This document shows, piece by piece, positions 1 through 6,336 of a DNA stretch of 7,600 nucleotides. Position 1 is the first letter of the stretch; every line of letters starts with the position of its first letter. Location of the stretch: positions 1-7,600 of the forward strand of contig QHUF01000119.1 in NCBI GenBank assembly GCA_003221075.1, written 5' to 3'. Made by a program: the position numbers and the translations under genes. Origin of the DNA: Gemmatimonadota bacterium (GTDB taxonomy: Bacteria; Gemmatimonadota; Gemmatimonadetes; Gemmatimonadales; GWC2-71-9). Under the pieces are notes generated by a model. It ran no database searches. It was not told the DNA's origin and was given only the letters and a program-made list of their open reading frames with translations.

Positions 1-926
1 TGGACGGCACGCCGATGCCGTCATTCAGCGACCTGCTGGAGCAGAAATTCCTGACCGACGAGCAGTTGTGGCGCGTCGCACAGTACGTCCGCAGCCTCTC
101 GCCCCAGGACGCGCCCGCGGTCCGCGACGTCATTCACGCCCCTCTGACGAAGACGCTGCCGCATGCGCCGGACGACTCGGCGTGGACGGCGGTCGACGTG
201 TACTGGTTCCCGCTCGTCGGGCAGATAATCCATAAGGAGCGCTGGTTCGCGCCGGCGGTGACCGGCGTCTGGGTCAAAGCGGTGCACACCGCCGATTCCA
301 TCGCGCTGCGCGTCGTGTGGGACGACCGGTCGGAAAGTCCCGACACCTCTTGGCGCACGTTCGTGGGTCGAGTGTTCAGTGCGCTCGAGAGCGACGACTC
401 GACACGTGAGCAGCCGGCGCCGTGGCCGGACCAACTGACCGTGCAGTTTCCCGTCTCCATTCCGTCAGGGATGGAGCGGCCATATTTCCTGATGGGCAGT
501 TCCAGCGCCCCGGTCTATCAGTGGCGCTGGTCGAGCGCCGCCCGGACCGCAGCGGTCCCCGGCGTTGCGCGAGGCATCGATCGATTCGATCCGCTATCCG
601 GGGCGGCGCTCGGTGCCCAGGCAGTTTATGATCACGGTCAGTGGCGGGTCGTCTTGACCCGCGCACTTGCTTCGACCGATACAGCCAGCCAGCTTCCCTT
701 CCGGACCGGCCGCGCCATCCCTGTGGCGTTCTTCGCCTCGGATGGGTCCAACGGAGAGCACGGCACGCGAATGGCCGTCAGCACGTGGTATTTCCTCGCC
801 CTCGACGAACCGGTGCCGGCCCGCGTGTTCATCTCGCCGGTGCTCGCCATGATGCTCACCCTGGGGTTGGGCATGCTGGTCGTGTGGCGCGCGCAGCAGA
901 AGACTTCATACCGGAGGCAGCAATGA
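1..926 (+). CDS. Cytochrome c domain (C-terminal end) fused to ethylbenzene-dehydrogenase-type heme-binding domain, C-terminally anchored; 5' partial
   Basis: The frame is open to the left edge: codons 3-14 read D-G-T-P directly before the ATG at 15, giving GTPMPSF, the usual motif around the Met axial ligand of a small class I cytochrome c. The following LTDEQLWRVAQYVRSL is the closing helix of such a domain. The ATG at 15 is therefore a heme ligand, not a start, and the CxxCH site lies upstream of the window. From about base 165 to 810 the protein resembles the EB_dh / DMSO-reductase-gamma heme-binding family: DDSAWTAVDVYWFPL, a strand ending VVWDD, RPYFLMGSS with Met codon 492-494 as candidate heme ligand, and a final STWYFLALDEP. 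Bases 825-890 encode one hydrophobic helix followed by basic residues, which should anchor the protein with its heme domains in the periplasm. I infer that it passes electrons toward the oxidase encoded downstream. Its stop overlaps the next start as ATGA. Confidence 0.8.
   Translation, partial: DGTPMPSFSDLLEQKFLTDEQLWRVAQYVRSLSPQDAPAVRDVIHAPLTKTLPHAPDDSAWTAVDVYWFPLVGQIIHKERWFAPAVTGVWVKAVHTADSIALRVVWDDRSESPDTSWRTFVGRVFSALESDDSTREQPAPWPDQLTVQFPVSIPSGMERPYFLMGSSSAPVYQWRWSSAARTAAVPGVARGIDRFDPLSGAALGAQAVYDHGQWRVVLTRALASTDTASQLPFRTGRAIPVAFFASDGSNGEHGTRMAVSTWYFLALDEPVPARVFISPVLAMMLTLGLGMLVVWRAQQKTSYRRQQ
913..917 (+). promoter_or_regulatory. Ribosome binding site GGAGG for the cupredoxin gene
   Basis: GGAGG lies five bases before the ATG at 923, inside the end of the upstream gene. 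It fixes the start at 923 and argues against the much earlier in-frame ATG at 641, which would add 94 residues of Arg- and Pro-rich sequence that is merely another frame of the upstream gene. Confidence 0.8.
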
Positions 927-1696
927 ACGGCAGAATCTTCAGCGTGGTGGGCGGGATGTTCCTGCTCACCGTGTGCAGTAAGGGAGACGGTACCGTCCAG
1001 GCAGCACCGCCGGCCGCCCAACCTGCAGTCCCAACGGTTGACGTCTCAGCCGCGGGTGGGACGATCACCGGCAAGATCAAATTCACCGGCGCTGCACCCC
1101 GTAACCCGGCGATCGACATGAGCGAAGAGGCGGCATGCAAGGCGAAGTACACGACGCCGCCCACCGAGGAGAATGTGGTGGCTGGTCCGGCCAACGCGCT
1201 CTCGAACGTGTTCGTGTACGTCAGTGCCGGCGTCCCCGCGGGTCAGACCTTCACGGCACCCACGACTCCCGTGGTGCTGGACCAGAACGGCTGCCGCTAC
1301 CATCCGCACGTCTTTGGCGTCATGGTGGGGCAATCCATCGAGGTCAGGAATTCCGATCCACTCCTGCATAACATCAAAGCCATCGCGAAGAAAAACCGGC
1401 CGTTCAATGTGAGCCAGCCCAACGCCGGCATGACGAAGACGGTGACGTTCGCGGCGCCCGAGGTGATGGTCAATCTCGAGTGCAACGTCCACGGTTGGAT
1501 GCACGCGTACGTCGGTGTGCGGCCCGATCCGTTTTTCGCGGTATCCGGGCCGGACGGCAGCTTCTCGATCAAGGGACTGCCGCCGGGAACGTATACGATC
1601 GAGGCCTGGCACGAGAAGTTCGGCACGCAGACGGCGACCGTGACGATCGCGGGAACCGAGACCAAGACGGCCAACATCACCTTCGCCGCGCACTAA
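923..1696 (+). CDS. Cupredoxin-like copper protein with C-terminal carboxypeptidase-regulatory-like domain, probably exported or a lipoprotein
   Basis: This 257-residue protein starts with a short hydrophobic segment ending LLTVC at residues 14-18, then an Ala/Pro-rich linker. C18 could be lipidated, but Val at -1 is not the usual small residue, so a plain membrane anchor or ordinary signal is also possible. Residues about 45-200 look like a plastocyanin/azurin-type fold: NSDPLLHN supplies H149, and the closing loop CNVHGWM supplies C187, H190 and M193, the complete His-Cys-His-Met ligand set of a type 1 copper site. Residues about 205-255 (GPDGSFSIKGLPPGTYTIEAWH) match the small beta-sandwich carboxypeptidase-regulatory-like repeat. 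The gene overlaps the preceding cytochrome gene by ATGA and ends 16 bases before coxB. I infer a periplasmic electron carrier or copper-handling protein for the oxidase; a role in CuA or CuB loading is the alternative. Fold assignment is firm, function is not. Confidence 0.82.
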   Translation: MNGRIFSVVGGMFLLTVCSKGDGTVQAAPPAAQPAVPTVDVSAAGGTITGKIKFTGAAPRNPAIDMSEEAACKAKYTTPPTEENVVAGPANALSNVFVYVSAGVPAGQTFTAPTTPVVLDQNGCRYHPHVFGVMVGQSIEVRNSDPLLHNIKAIAKKNRPFNVSQPNAGMTKTVTFAAPEVMVNLECNVHGWMHAYVGVRPDPFFAVSGPDGSFSIKGLPPGTYTIEAWHEKFGTQTATVTIAGTETKTANITFAAH

Positions 1697-1712
1697 GCGC
1701 GAGGAGAGCCGC

Positions 1713-2384
1713 ATGCGTTGGTGGCTTCCCGACGCAGGATCGACGTTCGCCGGTCCGATCGACACGCTGTTTCTGGCGATTCTCATCATCACCGGAATCG
1801 CGCTGGTCGTCGTCGAGGTCGGACTGGTGACGTTCGTGATCAAGTACCGCGCGCGTCCCGGCCGCAAGGCCTTCTACACGCACGGCTCGACGCGCGCCGA
1901 AGTGATCTGGACCGCGATCCCCGCCGTGACGATGGTCGCGCTCGGACTGATCAGCAACCATTACTGGGTGTTGATCAAGGACAAGAAGAGCATTCCACCC
2001 AACGCATATCATCTGGGCGTGCATGCCAAGCAGTTCGAGTGGCAGGTGACCTATCCCGGTCCTGACGGGAAGCTCGGGACGAGCGACGACTTCACGGTGC
2101 GTAATCAACTCCACGTGACGGTCAACGAGCCGGTCGCGGTCGAGCTCAGCTCGGAAGACGTGATTCACTCGTTCTTCGTCCCCGAGTTCCGCCTCAAGCA
2201 GGACGCCGTGCCCGGGATGCACATCATCGCCTGGTTCCAGGCGACGAAGACGGGAGAGTTTGAGCTCGGCTGCGCCGAGTTGTGCGGGATGGGGCATTAC
2301 AAGATGCGGGCGCGCGTGTTCGTTCACACGCCCGACGAGTACAAGGCCTGGGTTGCTCAACAAGCCGCCGGAGGCTCCGAATGA
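1713..2384 (+). CDS. coxB: Cytochrome c oxidase subunit II (CuA subunit)
   Basis: This 223-residue membrane protein receives electrons from a periplasmic donor into a binuclear CuA centre and passes them to heme a in subunit I. Two membrane helices are visible (about residues 17-43 and 64-82), followed by the periplasmic cupredoxin domain. All CuA ligands are present: H152 in VIHSFFVP, then C187, E189, C191, H195 and M198 in CAELCGMGHYKM. W110 in the QFEWQVTYPG stretch is the likely electron-entry aromatic region. The protein stops about 25 residues after the CuA motif, so no cytochrome c domain is fused and the enzyme is aa3-like rather than caa3-like at this subunit. It also lacks an obvious cleavable signal peptide. 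GAGGAG at 1701-1706 sits six bases before the ATG. The stop overlaps the coxA start as ATGA. Confidence 0.96.
   Translation: MRWWLPDAGSTFAGPIDTLFLAILIITGIALVVVEVGLVTFVIKYRARPGRKAFYTHGSTRAEVIWTAIPAVTMVALGLISNHYWVLIKDKKSIPPNAYHLGVHAKQFEWQVTYPGPDGKLGTSDDFTVRNQLHVTVNEPVAVELSSEDVIHSFFVPEFRLKQDAVPGMHIIAWFQATKTGEFELGCAELCGMGHYKMRARVFVHTPDEYKAWVAQQAAGGSE
2370..2374 (+). promoter_or_regulatory. Ribosome binding site GGAGG for coxA
   Basis: GGAGG lies six bases before the ATG at 2381, within the last codons of coxB. It supports 2381 as the coxA start and rejects the in-frame ATG at 2282, whose extra 33 residues are Arg-rich and unlike any subunit I N-terminus. Confidence 0.8.
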
Positions 2385-4147
2385 CCGCCGTCGCTCACAC
2401 TCCGACCACAGCGCACCACGAGCCGATGAGCTTCTGGCGCAAATACATCTTCTCGACCGACCACAAGATCATCGGCATTCAGTTCCTGTTCGTCAGCCTG
2501 TTTTTCCTGCTGGTGGGTGGATTGCTGGCGATGCAGATCGGTTGGCAGCTCGGCTTCCCCGGCAAACCGCTGCCGGGGGGCGGGATCCTGCCCGAGACGA
2601 TGGTCGTGAATGGGGTGATCCTGCCCGAGTACTATGTCCAGCTTGTCTCAATGCACGGCACGTTCATGGTGTTCTTCGCGATCATGCCGCTGCTCGTCGG
2701 CGTGTACGCCAATTTCCTGATTCCGCTCAAGATCGGCGCACACGACATGGCGTTCCCGCGCATCAACATGGCGTCGTTCTGGCTGGCGCTCCTCGCGGGC
2801 CTGATCATGACGGCGAGCTTCTTCGTGCCGAACGGGCCGATTCGCTCAGGGTGGACGAACTACGCACCGCTGGCGGCCCGGCCCGACCTCTCGGGCGTCA
2901 CAGTCGGCCAGATGCTCTGGTGCGTATCGATCGTGGTGCTGGGACTTTCGTCGGTGCTGGGCTCGCTGAACTACATCACGACGGTGATCAACCACCGCGC
3001 GCCGGGCATGACGTGGTTCCGGATGCCACTCTCCGTCTGGGCGCTCTTCATCACGGCGATCCTCGGCGTGCTCGCGCTGCCCGTGCTCCAGGGCGCGGCG
3101 ATCATGCTGCTGTTCGACAACGTCCTGGGCACACACTTCTTCGATCCGGTGGCGGGCGGCCAGGCGCTGCTGTCGCAGCACCTGTTCTGGTTCTTCGGGC
3201 ACCCCGAGGTCTACATCCTGATTCTCCCGGCGATGGGCATGGTGTCGGACATCATCGCCAACGGCAGCCGCAAGCCGATCTTCGGCTACCACTCGATGGT
3301 GTTTGCCATCATCGGGATCGCGTTCCTCGGATGGATCGTGTGGGGCCACCACATGTTCATGAGCGGCATGAACCCGACCCTCGGGTCGACGTTCATGGTC
3401 TCGACGCTGCTCATCGCGGTGCCCTCGGCGATCAAGGTGTTCAACTGGATGGGCACGATGTGGCGCGGCAACCTGCGCTTCCACGTCCCGATGCTCAACG
3501 CGATCGGCTTCGTGTCGATGTTCACGATCGGCGGATTGTCCGGCATCTTCATGGCGGCGACGCCCGTGGACATCCCGCTGCACGACACGCAGTTCATCGT
3601 CGCGCACATCCACTACGTATTGTTCGGTGGATCGCTGTTCGCGCTGTTCGCGGCGATCACGTACTGGTATCCGAAGATGTTCGGCCGGATGATGAGCGAG
3701 CGGATCGGCAAGCTGCATTTCTTTCTGACATTCATTTTCTACAACATGACGTTCTTCCCGATGCACATCATCGGGATGGGCGGCCAGATGCGGCGCATCT
3801 ACGACCCCACGATCTACGACTTCCTGAAGCCGCAGCAGCCGTTGAACGTATTCATTTCTTATTCGGCGTTCGCGCTGTTCGCCGTGCAGATCTTGTTCGC
3901 GTTCAACTTCCTGTGGAGCCTCAAGCGAGGGAAAAAGGCGCCGCAGAATCCCTGGGACGACAACGGCATGGAATGGTCGCTGCCCAATCCCGCGCCCCAC
4001 GGCAACTGGGAACGGACGCCCAACGTGTACCGCGGACCGTATGAGTTCAGTGCACCAGAGGCCGGCGATAAGGACTTCCTGCCGCAATTCGTGAAGCTGC
4101 CCACCGACCGCGACCCCGTGCCGGCGCCGCTGCCGGCCACGCACTGA
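2381..4147 (+). CDS. coxA: Cytochrome c oxidase subunit I (heme a, heme a3-CuB)
   Basis: This is the catalytic subunit of the proton-pumping oxidase, 588 residues with about twelve membrane helices. The N-terminal FSTDHKIIGIQF is characteristic. Metal ligands are all in place: H92 (MHGTFM) and H411 for heme a, H409 for heme a3, and H274, H323 and H324 for CuB; Y278 in GHPEVY is the His-Tyr crosslink residue. Proton path residues match the A1 class: D122, N111 and N129 for the D-channel, E276 in HPEVY, and K352 in IKVFNW for the K-channel. R471-R472 match the Arg pair near the heme propionates. The C-terminus (NPWDDNGMEWSLPNPAPHGNW and PYEFSAP) is the normal soluble tail. One variation is Q404 in HDTQFIVAHIHY, where most relatives have Tyr. 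The start overlaps coxB by ATGA, which suggests translational coupling. Confidence 0.97.
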   Translation: MTAVAHTPTTAHHEPMSFWRKYIFSTDHKIIGIQFLFVSLFFLLVGGLLAMQIGWQLGFPGKPLPGGGILPETMVVNGVILPEYYVQLVSMHGTFMVFFAIMPLLVGVYANFLIPLKIGAHDMAFPRINMASFWLALLAGLIMTASFFVPNGPIRSGWTNYAPLAARPDLSGVTVGQMLWCVSIVVLGLSSVLGSLNYITTVINHRAPGMTWFRMPLSVWALFITAILGVLALPVLQGAAIMLLFDNVLGTHFFDPVAGGQALLSQHLFWFFGHPEVYILILPAMGMVSDIIANGSRKPIFGYHSMVFAIIGIAFLGWIVWGHHMFMSGMNPTLGSTFMVSTLLIAVPSAIKVFNWMGTMWRGNLRFHVPMLNAIGFVSMFTIGGLSGIFMAATPVDIPLHDTQFIVAHIHYVLFGGSLFALFAAITYWYPKMFGRMMSERIGKLHFFLTFIFYNMTFFPMHIIGMGGQMRRIYDPTIYDFLKPQQPLNVFISYSAFALFAVQILFAFNFLWSLKRGKKAPQNPWDDNGMEWSLPNPAPHGNWERTPNVYRGPYEFSAPEAGDKDFLPQFVKLPTDRDPVPAPLPATH

Positions 4148-4159
4148 CCGGAGAGGACG

Positions 4160-4882
4160 ATGACGCACGCGACGCAAGCCCTCGATCAGATGCGGCCGCC
4201 ATACTCGACCGAGCCGGGATCGGGCGTTTACAGCAACAAGCTCGGGATGTGGGTCTTCCTGGCGAGCGACGTGATGTTCTTCACGGCGCTGATCGGCTCC
4301 TACATCGTGCTCCGCTTCGGTGCGCCGGGAGAGTGGGCCAGGCCGGGCGCGATCCTCAACGTGCCGCTCACGGGGCTCAACACTTTCCTCCTCATCTGCT
4401 CGTCCGTCTCGATGGTCAAGGCCTATGCCGCGATCGCGGACGGCAAGAAGTATTTTCTGCGGAAGGTCCCGGGAAAGCGGCTCCAGGACGGTGGGCTCAA
4501 GTTCTGGCTGCTCATCACGATCATCTGCGGCGCGGGGTTCGTGAGCGTCCAGGTGGTCGAGTACATCAAACTCGTTGGGCATGGGTTCACGCCCGCGGGA
4601 TATCGCGAAGGCTCATTGCTGGCCGAGCACGCCGCGGCCGACCCGATCAAGTACGGACTCACCGTAGCGGGGTTGTACGGGTCCAGCTTCTTCACGATGA
4701 CGGGCTTCCACGGCTTCCACGTGACGTGCGGCGTGATCAGCATGCTGTATCTCTATTTCACCAAGGTGCTGCCGGAGAAGTATTCGCCGCAGGACTACCG
4801 CGGCATCGAAGTCATCGGGTTGTACTGGCACTTCGTCGACCTGGTATGGATCATCCTGTTCACGATCGTCTACCTGATCTGA
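4160..4882 (+). CDS. coxC: Cytochrome c oxidase subunit III
   Basis: This 240-residue protein belongs to the heme-copper oxidase subunit III family, which packs against subunit I and stabilises proton uptake into the D-channel. It begins its conserved part at GMWVFLASDVMFF (residues 29-41) and shows about five helices (29-52, 68-90, 114-138, 177-199, 217-240), so it is the short bacterial form lacking the first two helices of the seven-helix type. Recognisable signatures are the Q131-x-x-E134 pair in the third helix, FHGFHV at 183-188 and YWHFVDLVWIILF near the C-terminus. Two polar stretches (about 92-113 and 142-164) connect the helices. GGAGAGG at 4150-4156 precedes the ATG, and coxA ends 12 bases upstream. 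Confidence 0.94.
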   Translation: MTHATQALDQMRPPYSTEPGSGVYSNKLGMWVFLASDVMFFTALIGSYIVLRFGAPGEWARPGAILNVPLTGLNTFLLICSSVSMVKAYAAIADGKKYFLRKVPGKRLQDGGLKFWLLITIICGAGFVSVQVVEYIKLVGHGFTPAGYREGSLLAEHAAADPIKYGLTVAGLYGSSFFTMTGFHGFHVTCGVISMLYLYFTKVLPEKYSPQDYRGIEVIGLYWHFVDLVWIILFTIVYLI

Positions 4883-4895
4883 GGCCCAGCGCCCT

Positions 4896-5177
4896 ATGAC
4901 CACCCCGACGACGCACGTTCGACCGAATTACATGCTGATCTGGTTGTACCTGTTCGTGATGACGATCGCCGAGGTGTTGTTGGCCTTCGAGCTTCCGGTG
5001 GCGCGCAACCTGAAGCTGATCCTGCTGCTCATTCTGGCGATCTGGAAGGCAATGCTCGTCGCGCTGTTCTTCATGCATCTCAAGTTCGAGCGCTGGCGGC
5101 TGCGGCTGATCTTCATCGTGCCCTTGCCGCTCGCCGCGATCCTCGTGACCACGGTCATCATGGAGAAAGTCTGGTAG
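4896..5177 (+). CDS. coxD: Cytochrome c oxidase subunit IV, prokaryotic COX4 type
   Basis: This 93-residue protein has three predicted helices (about 12-31, 40-61 and 69-88) and the family motif KAMLVALFFMHLKFE at residues 51-65, typical of the small fourth subunit of bacterial cytochrome c and quinol oxidases (COX4_pro, related to CtaF and CyoD). It has no cofactor and is thought to help assemble or stabilise the complex. Position directly after coxC, 13 bases downstream, agrees. The only Shine-Dalgarno-like run is TGAGG at 4880-4884, overlapping the coxC stop and 11 bases from the ATG, which is a long spacing. The symbol is by position and family; ctaF or cyoD-like would be equally acceptable. 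Confidence 0.88.
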   Translation: MTTPTTHVRPNYMLIWLYLFVMTIAEVLLAFELPVARNLKLILLLILAIWKAMLVALFFMHLKFERWRLRLIFIVPLPLAAILVTTVIMEKVW

Positions 5178-5211
5178 CGCTCCTCGAGCTGACCCGCGCA
5201 TCACGCAGCTG
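5171..5211 (+). other. Probable true 5' coding part of ctaB, split by a frame change
   Basis: Between coxD and the GTG at 5212 the DNA encodes recognisable CtaB N-terminal residues in two frames: VALLELTR at 5174-5197 in one and PRITQL at 5194-5211 in the frame of the downstream gene. Joined, they give the usual LLELT(K/R)PRITxL start. One base, or more likely four bases, would have to be restored near 5194. No ATG, GTG or TTG precedes it in that frame back to about 5040; a CTG at 5171 with GGAG at 5162-5165 is the only candidate I see. Confidence 0.55.
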
Positions 5212-6018
5212 GTGCTGTTGACCGCCGCGGCGGGTTTCTATTTGGGCGCGCGCGATCACGTCGACCTGCTGCTGCTCGCGAACACGCTGATCGGGACCGC
5301 CCTCGTGGCGGGTGGGACGAACGCGTGGAATCAGATTCGCGAGCGCGACGTCGATGCCCGCATGGCCCGCACGCGGCGCCGGCCGCTGCCGTCGGGGCGC
5401 CTGAGCCCGCGCGCGGCGATCTGGTTTGCTTCGGCGATCACGGCGGCCGGCGTCATCTACTTGGCCGCGACGGTCAATCTGCTCACGGCCGCGCTCGCGG
5501 CGCTCACGTTCGCGAGCTACGTGCTGCTCTACACCCCGCTGAAGCGAAAAACGTCGCTCAACACCCTGGTCGGCGCCGTGCCGGGCGCGTTGCCGATCGT
5601 GGGCGGCTGGACCGCGGCCGGCGGTAGCTTGGGCGCGGCGGTCGCCGCGCTGTTCTGGATCCTGTTCCTGTGGCAGCTGCCGCACTTCCTCGCCCTGGCC
5701 TGGCTGTACCGCGAGGACTATCGCGCCAGCGGTTTACGGATGCTCAGCGTCGCCGATGACGACGGCCGGGAGACCGGCCGGATGGCGTTGCTGTACGCGA
5801 TGGCCCTGCTGCCGATCAGCCTGCTGCCCACGTTGCTCGGCGTAACGGGGGCGTGGTACTTCTTCGGCGCCCTCGTCCTCGGACTGGCGTACGTCGTGGC
5901 GGGCACCGGACTGCTCGTCGCTGCGACCCCGGCCCGGGCGTGGCGTCTCTTCTTCGTTTCAATCCTCTACTTGCCGGCGCTGTTGACGTTGATGGTGCTC
6001 GACAAGGTGACAGCGTAG
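5212..6018 (+). CDS. ctaB: Protoheme IX farnesyltransferase (heme O synthase); 5' end probably frameshifted or mis-started
   Basis: CtaB transfers a farnesyl group to protoheme to make heme O, the precursor of the heme A used by the oxidase encoded upstream. The 268 residues from the GTG at 5212 form a UbiA-type prenyltransferase rich in membrane helices. The first Asp-rich region is N37-x2-N40 with E44, D46 and D48, followed by ARTRRRPLPSGR, strongly characteristic of heme O synthases. The second region reads LPHFLALAWLYREDYRASGLRML (D169). The GTG is the first usual start in frame, but the frame stays open back to 5149, and the codons just before it (5194-5211) read PRITQL, which belongs to the conserved TKPR-type N-terminus. 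The preceding family residues LLELT appear in a different frame at 5180-5194, so about 10-15 residues are missing from this start. There is no clear ribosome binding site for the GTG. Confidence 0.9.
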   Translation: MLLTAAAGFYLGARDHVDLLLLANTLIGTALVAGGTNAWNQIRERDVDARMARTRRRPLPSGRLSPRAAIWFASAITAAGVIYLAATVNLLTAALAALTFASYVLLYTPLKRKTSLNTLVGAVPGALPIVGGWTAAGGSLGAAVAALFWILFLWQLPHFLALAWLYREDYRASGLRMLSVADDDGRETGRMALLYAMALLPISLLPTLLGVTGAWYFFGALVLGLAYVVAGTGLLVAATPARAWRLFFVSILYLPALLTLMVLDKVTA

Positions 6019-6025
6019 CCGCGCC

Positions 6026-6193
6026 ATGATTCCGTTTCATCGCGCGCTCATTACGACCGGCATTGTCTTCTGCGGCGGGTTTGCGCTGTGGGCGTTATGG
6101 CGTGGGCAGATGGTGCTGGGCATCGGTTTCGCCGCGTTCGGGGCGGGTCTCACCTACTACCTGCGCCACCTGCGCCGGTTCATCGGCCGATGA
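6026..6193 (+). CDS. Small unrecognised two-helix membrane protein, 55 residues
   Basis: An open frame starts with ATG seven bases after the ctaB stop. It encodes a 55-residue protein with two likely helices (about residues 7-25 and 28-46), separated by a short W-R-G-Q turn, and a strongly basic tail (LRHLRRFIGR). The basic tail suggests that both ends face the cytoplasm. I do not recognise the family. Its stop overlaps the start of the next small gene as ATGA, and its placement inside the oxidase/heme cluster is the main argument that it is real. The only Shine-Dalgarno-like run (AAGGTG, 6004-6009) is 16 bases away, so expression may depend on coupling to ctaB. An assembly factor or small accessory subunit of the oxidase is possible but unproven. 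Confidence 0.6.
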   Translation: MIPFHRALITTGIVFCGGFALWALWRGQMVLGIGFAAFGAGLTYYLRHLRRFIGR

Positions 6194-6327
6194 ATCAGCA
6201 CATCGATCTGATCTATTTCTTGAGCTCGCTGGTGATGGTGGTGCTTCCGCTGGGGGTCTTTAGTTGGCTGACCTACCTCGTGATCAAGACATATCGCCGG
6301 GAGCGCGGCCAGCAGAACCTTCGTTAG
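6190..6327 (+). CDS. Small unrecognised single-helix membrane protein, 45 residues
   Basis: Starting at the ATG of an ATGA overlap with the preceding small gene, this frame encodes 45 residues: a short polar start (MNQHID), one hydrophobic stretch at about 7-32 containing a mid-helix Pro, and a basic and polar tail (KTYRRERGQQNLR). The in-frame ATG at 6088 is rejected because the added residues are Arg/Pro-rich frame noise over the upstream gene. The general shape resembles small single-helix proteins such as CcmD or minor oxidase subunits, but I see no diagnostic motif and assign no function. There is no clear ribosome binding site, in line with translational coupling. It ends nine bases before the hemQ-Rieske gene. 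Confidence 0.6.
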   Translation: MNQHIDLIYFLSSLVMVVLPLGVFSWLTYLVIKTYRRERGQQNLR

Positions 6328-6336
6328 ATTCCGCTC

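Noticed and set aside
15..17. ATG at 15 as the start of the first gene
   Set aside because: The codons before it are in frame and complete the GTPMPSF cytochrome c motif, so this Met is a heme ligand inside a longer protein.
2260..4044. Long + strand frame overlapping coxA in another phase
   Set aside because: Arg/His/Pro/Ala-rich translation without hydrophobic helices, while the coxA frame has every ligand residue.
2846..4582. Very long open frame on the - strand opposite coxA and coxC
   Set aside because: It is dominated by Arg, His, Glu and Asp, runs across two clearly real genes, and has no recognisable domain; such antisense frames are expected in GC-rich coding DNA.
5178..5211. Promoter or terminator in the coxD-ctaB gap
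   Set aside because: The bases encode conserved CtaB N-terminal residues and show neither a convincing hairpin nor promoter boxes.
6190..6327. CcmD (heme exporter subunit) as identity of the 45-residue protein
   Set aside because: Only size and topology are similar; no CcmD motif is visible and no other ccm gene is present.
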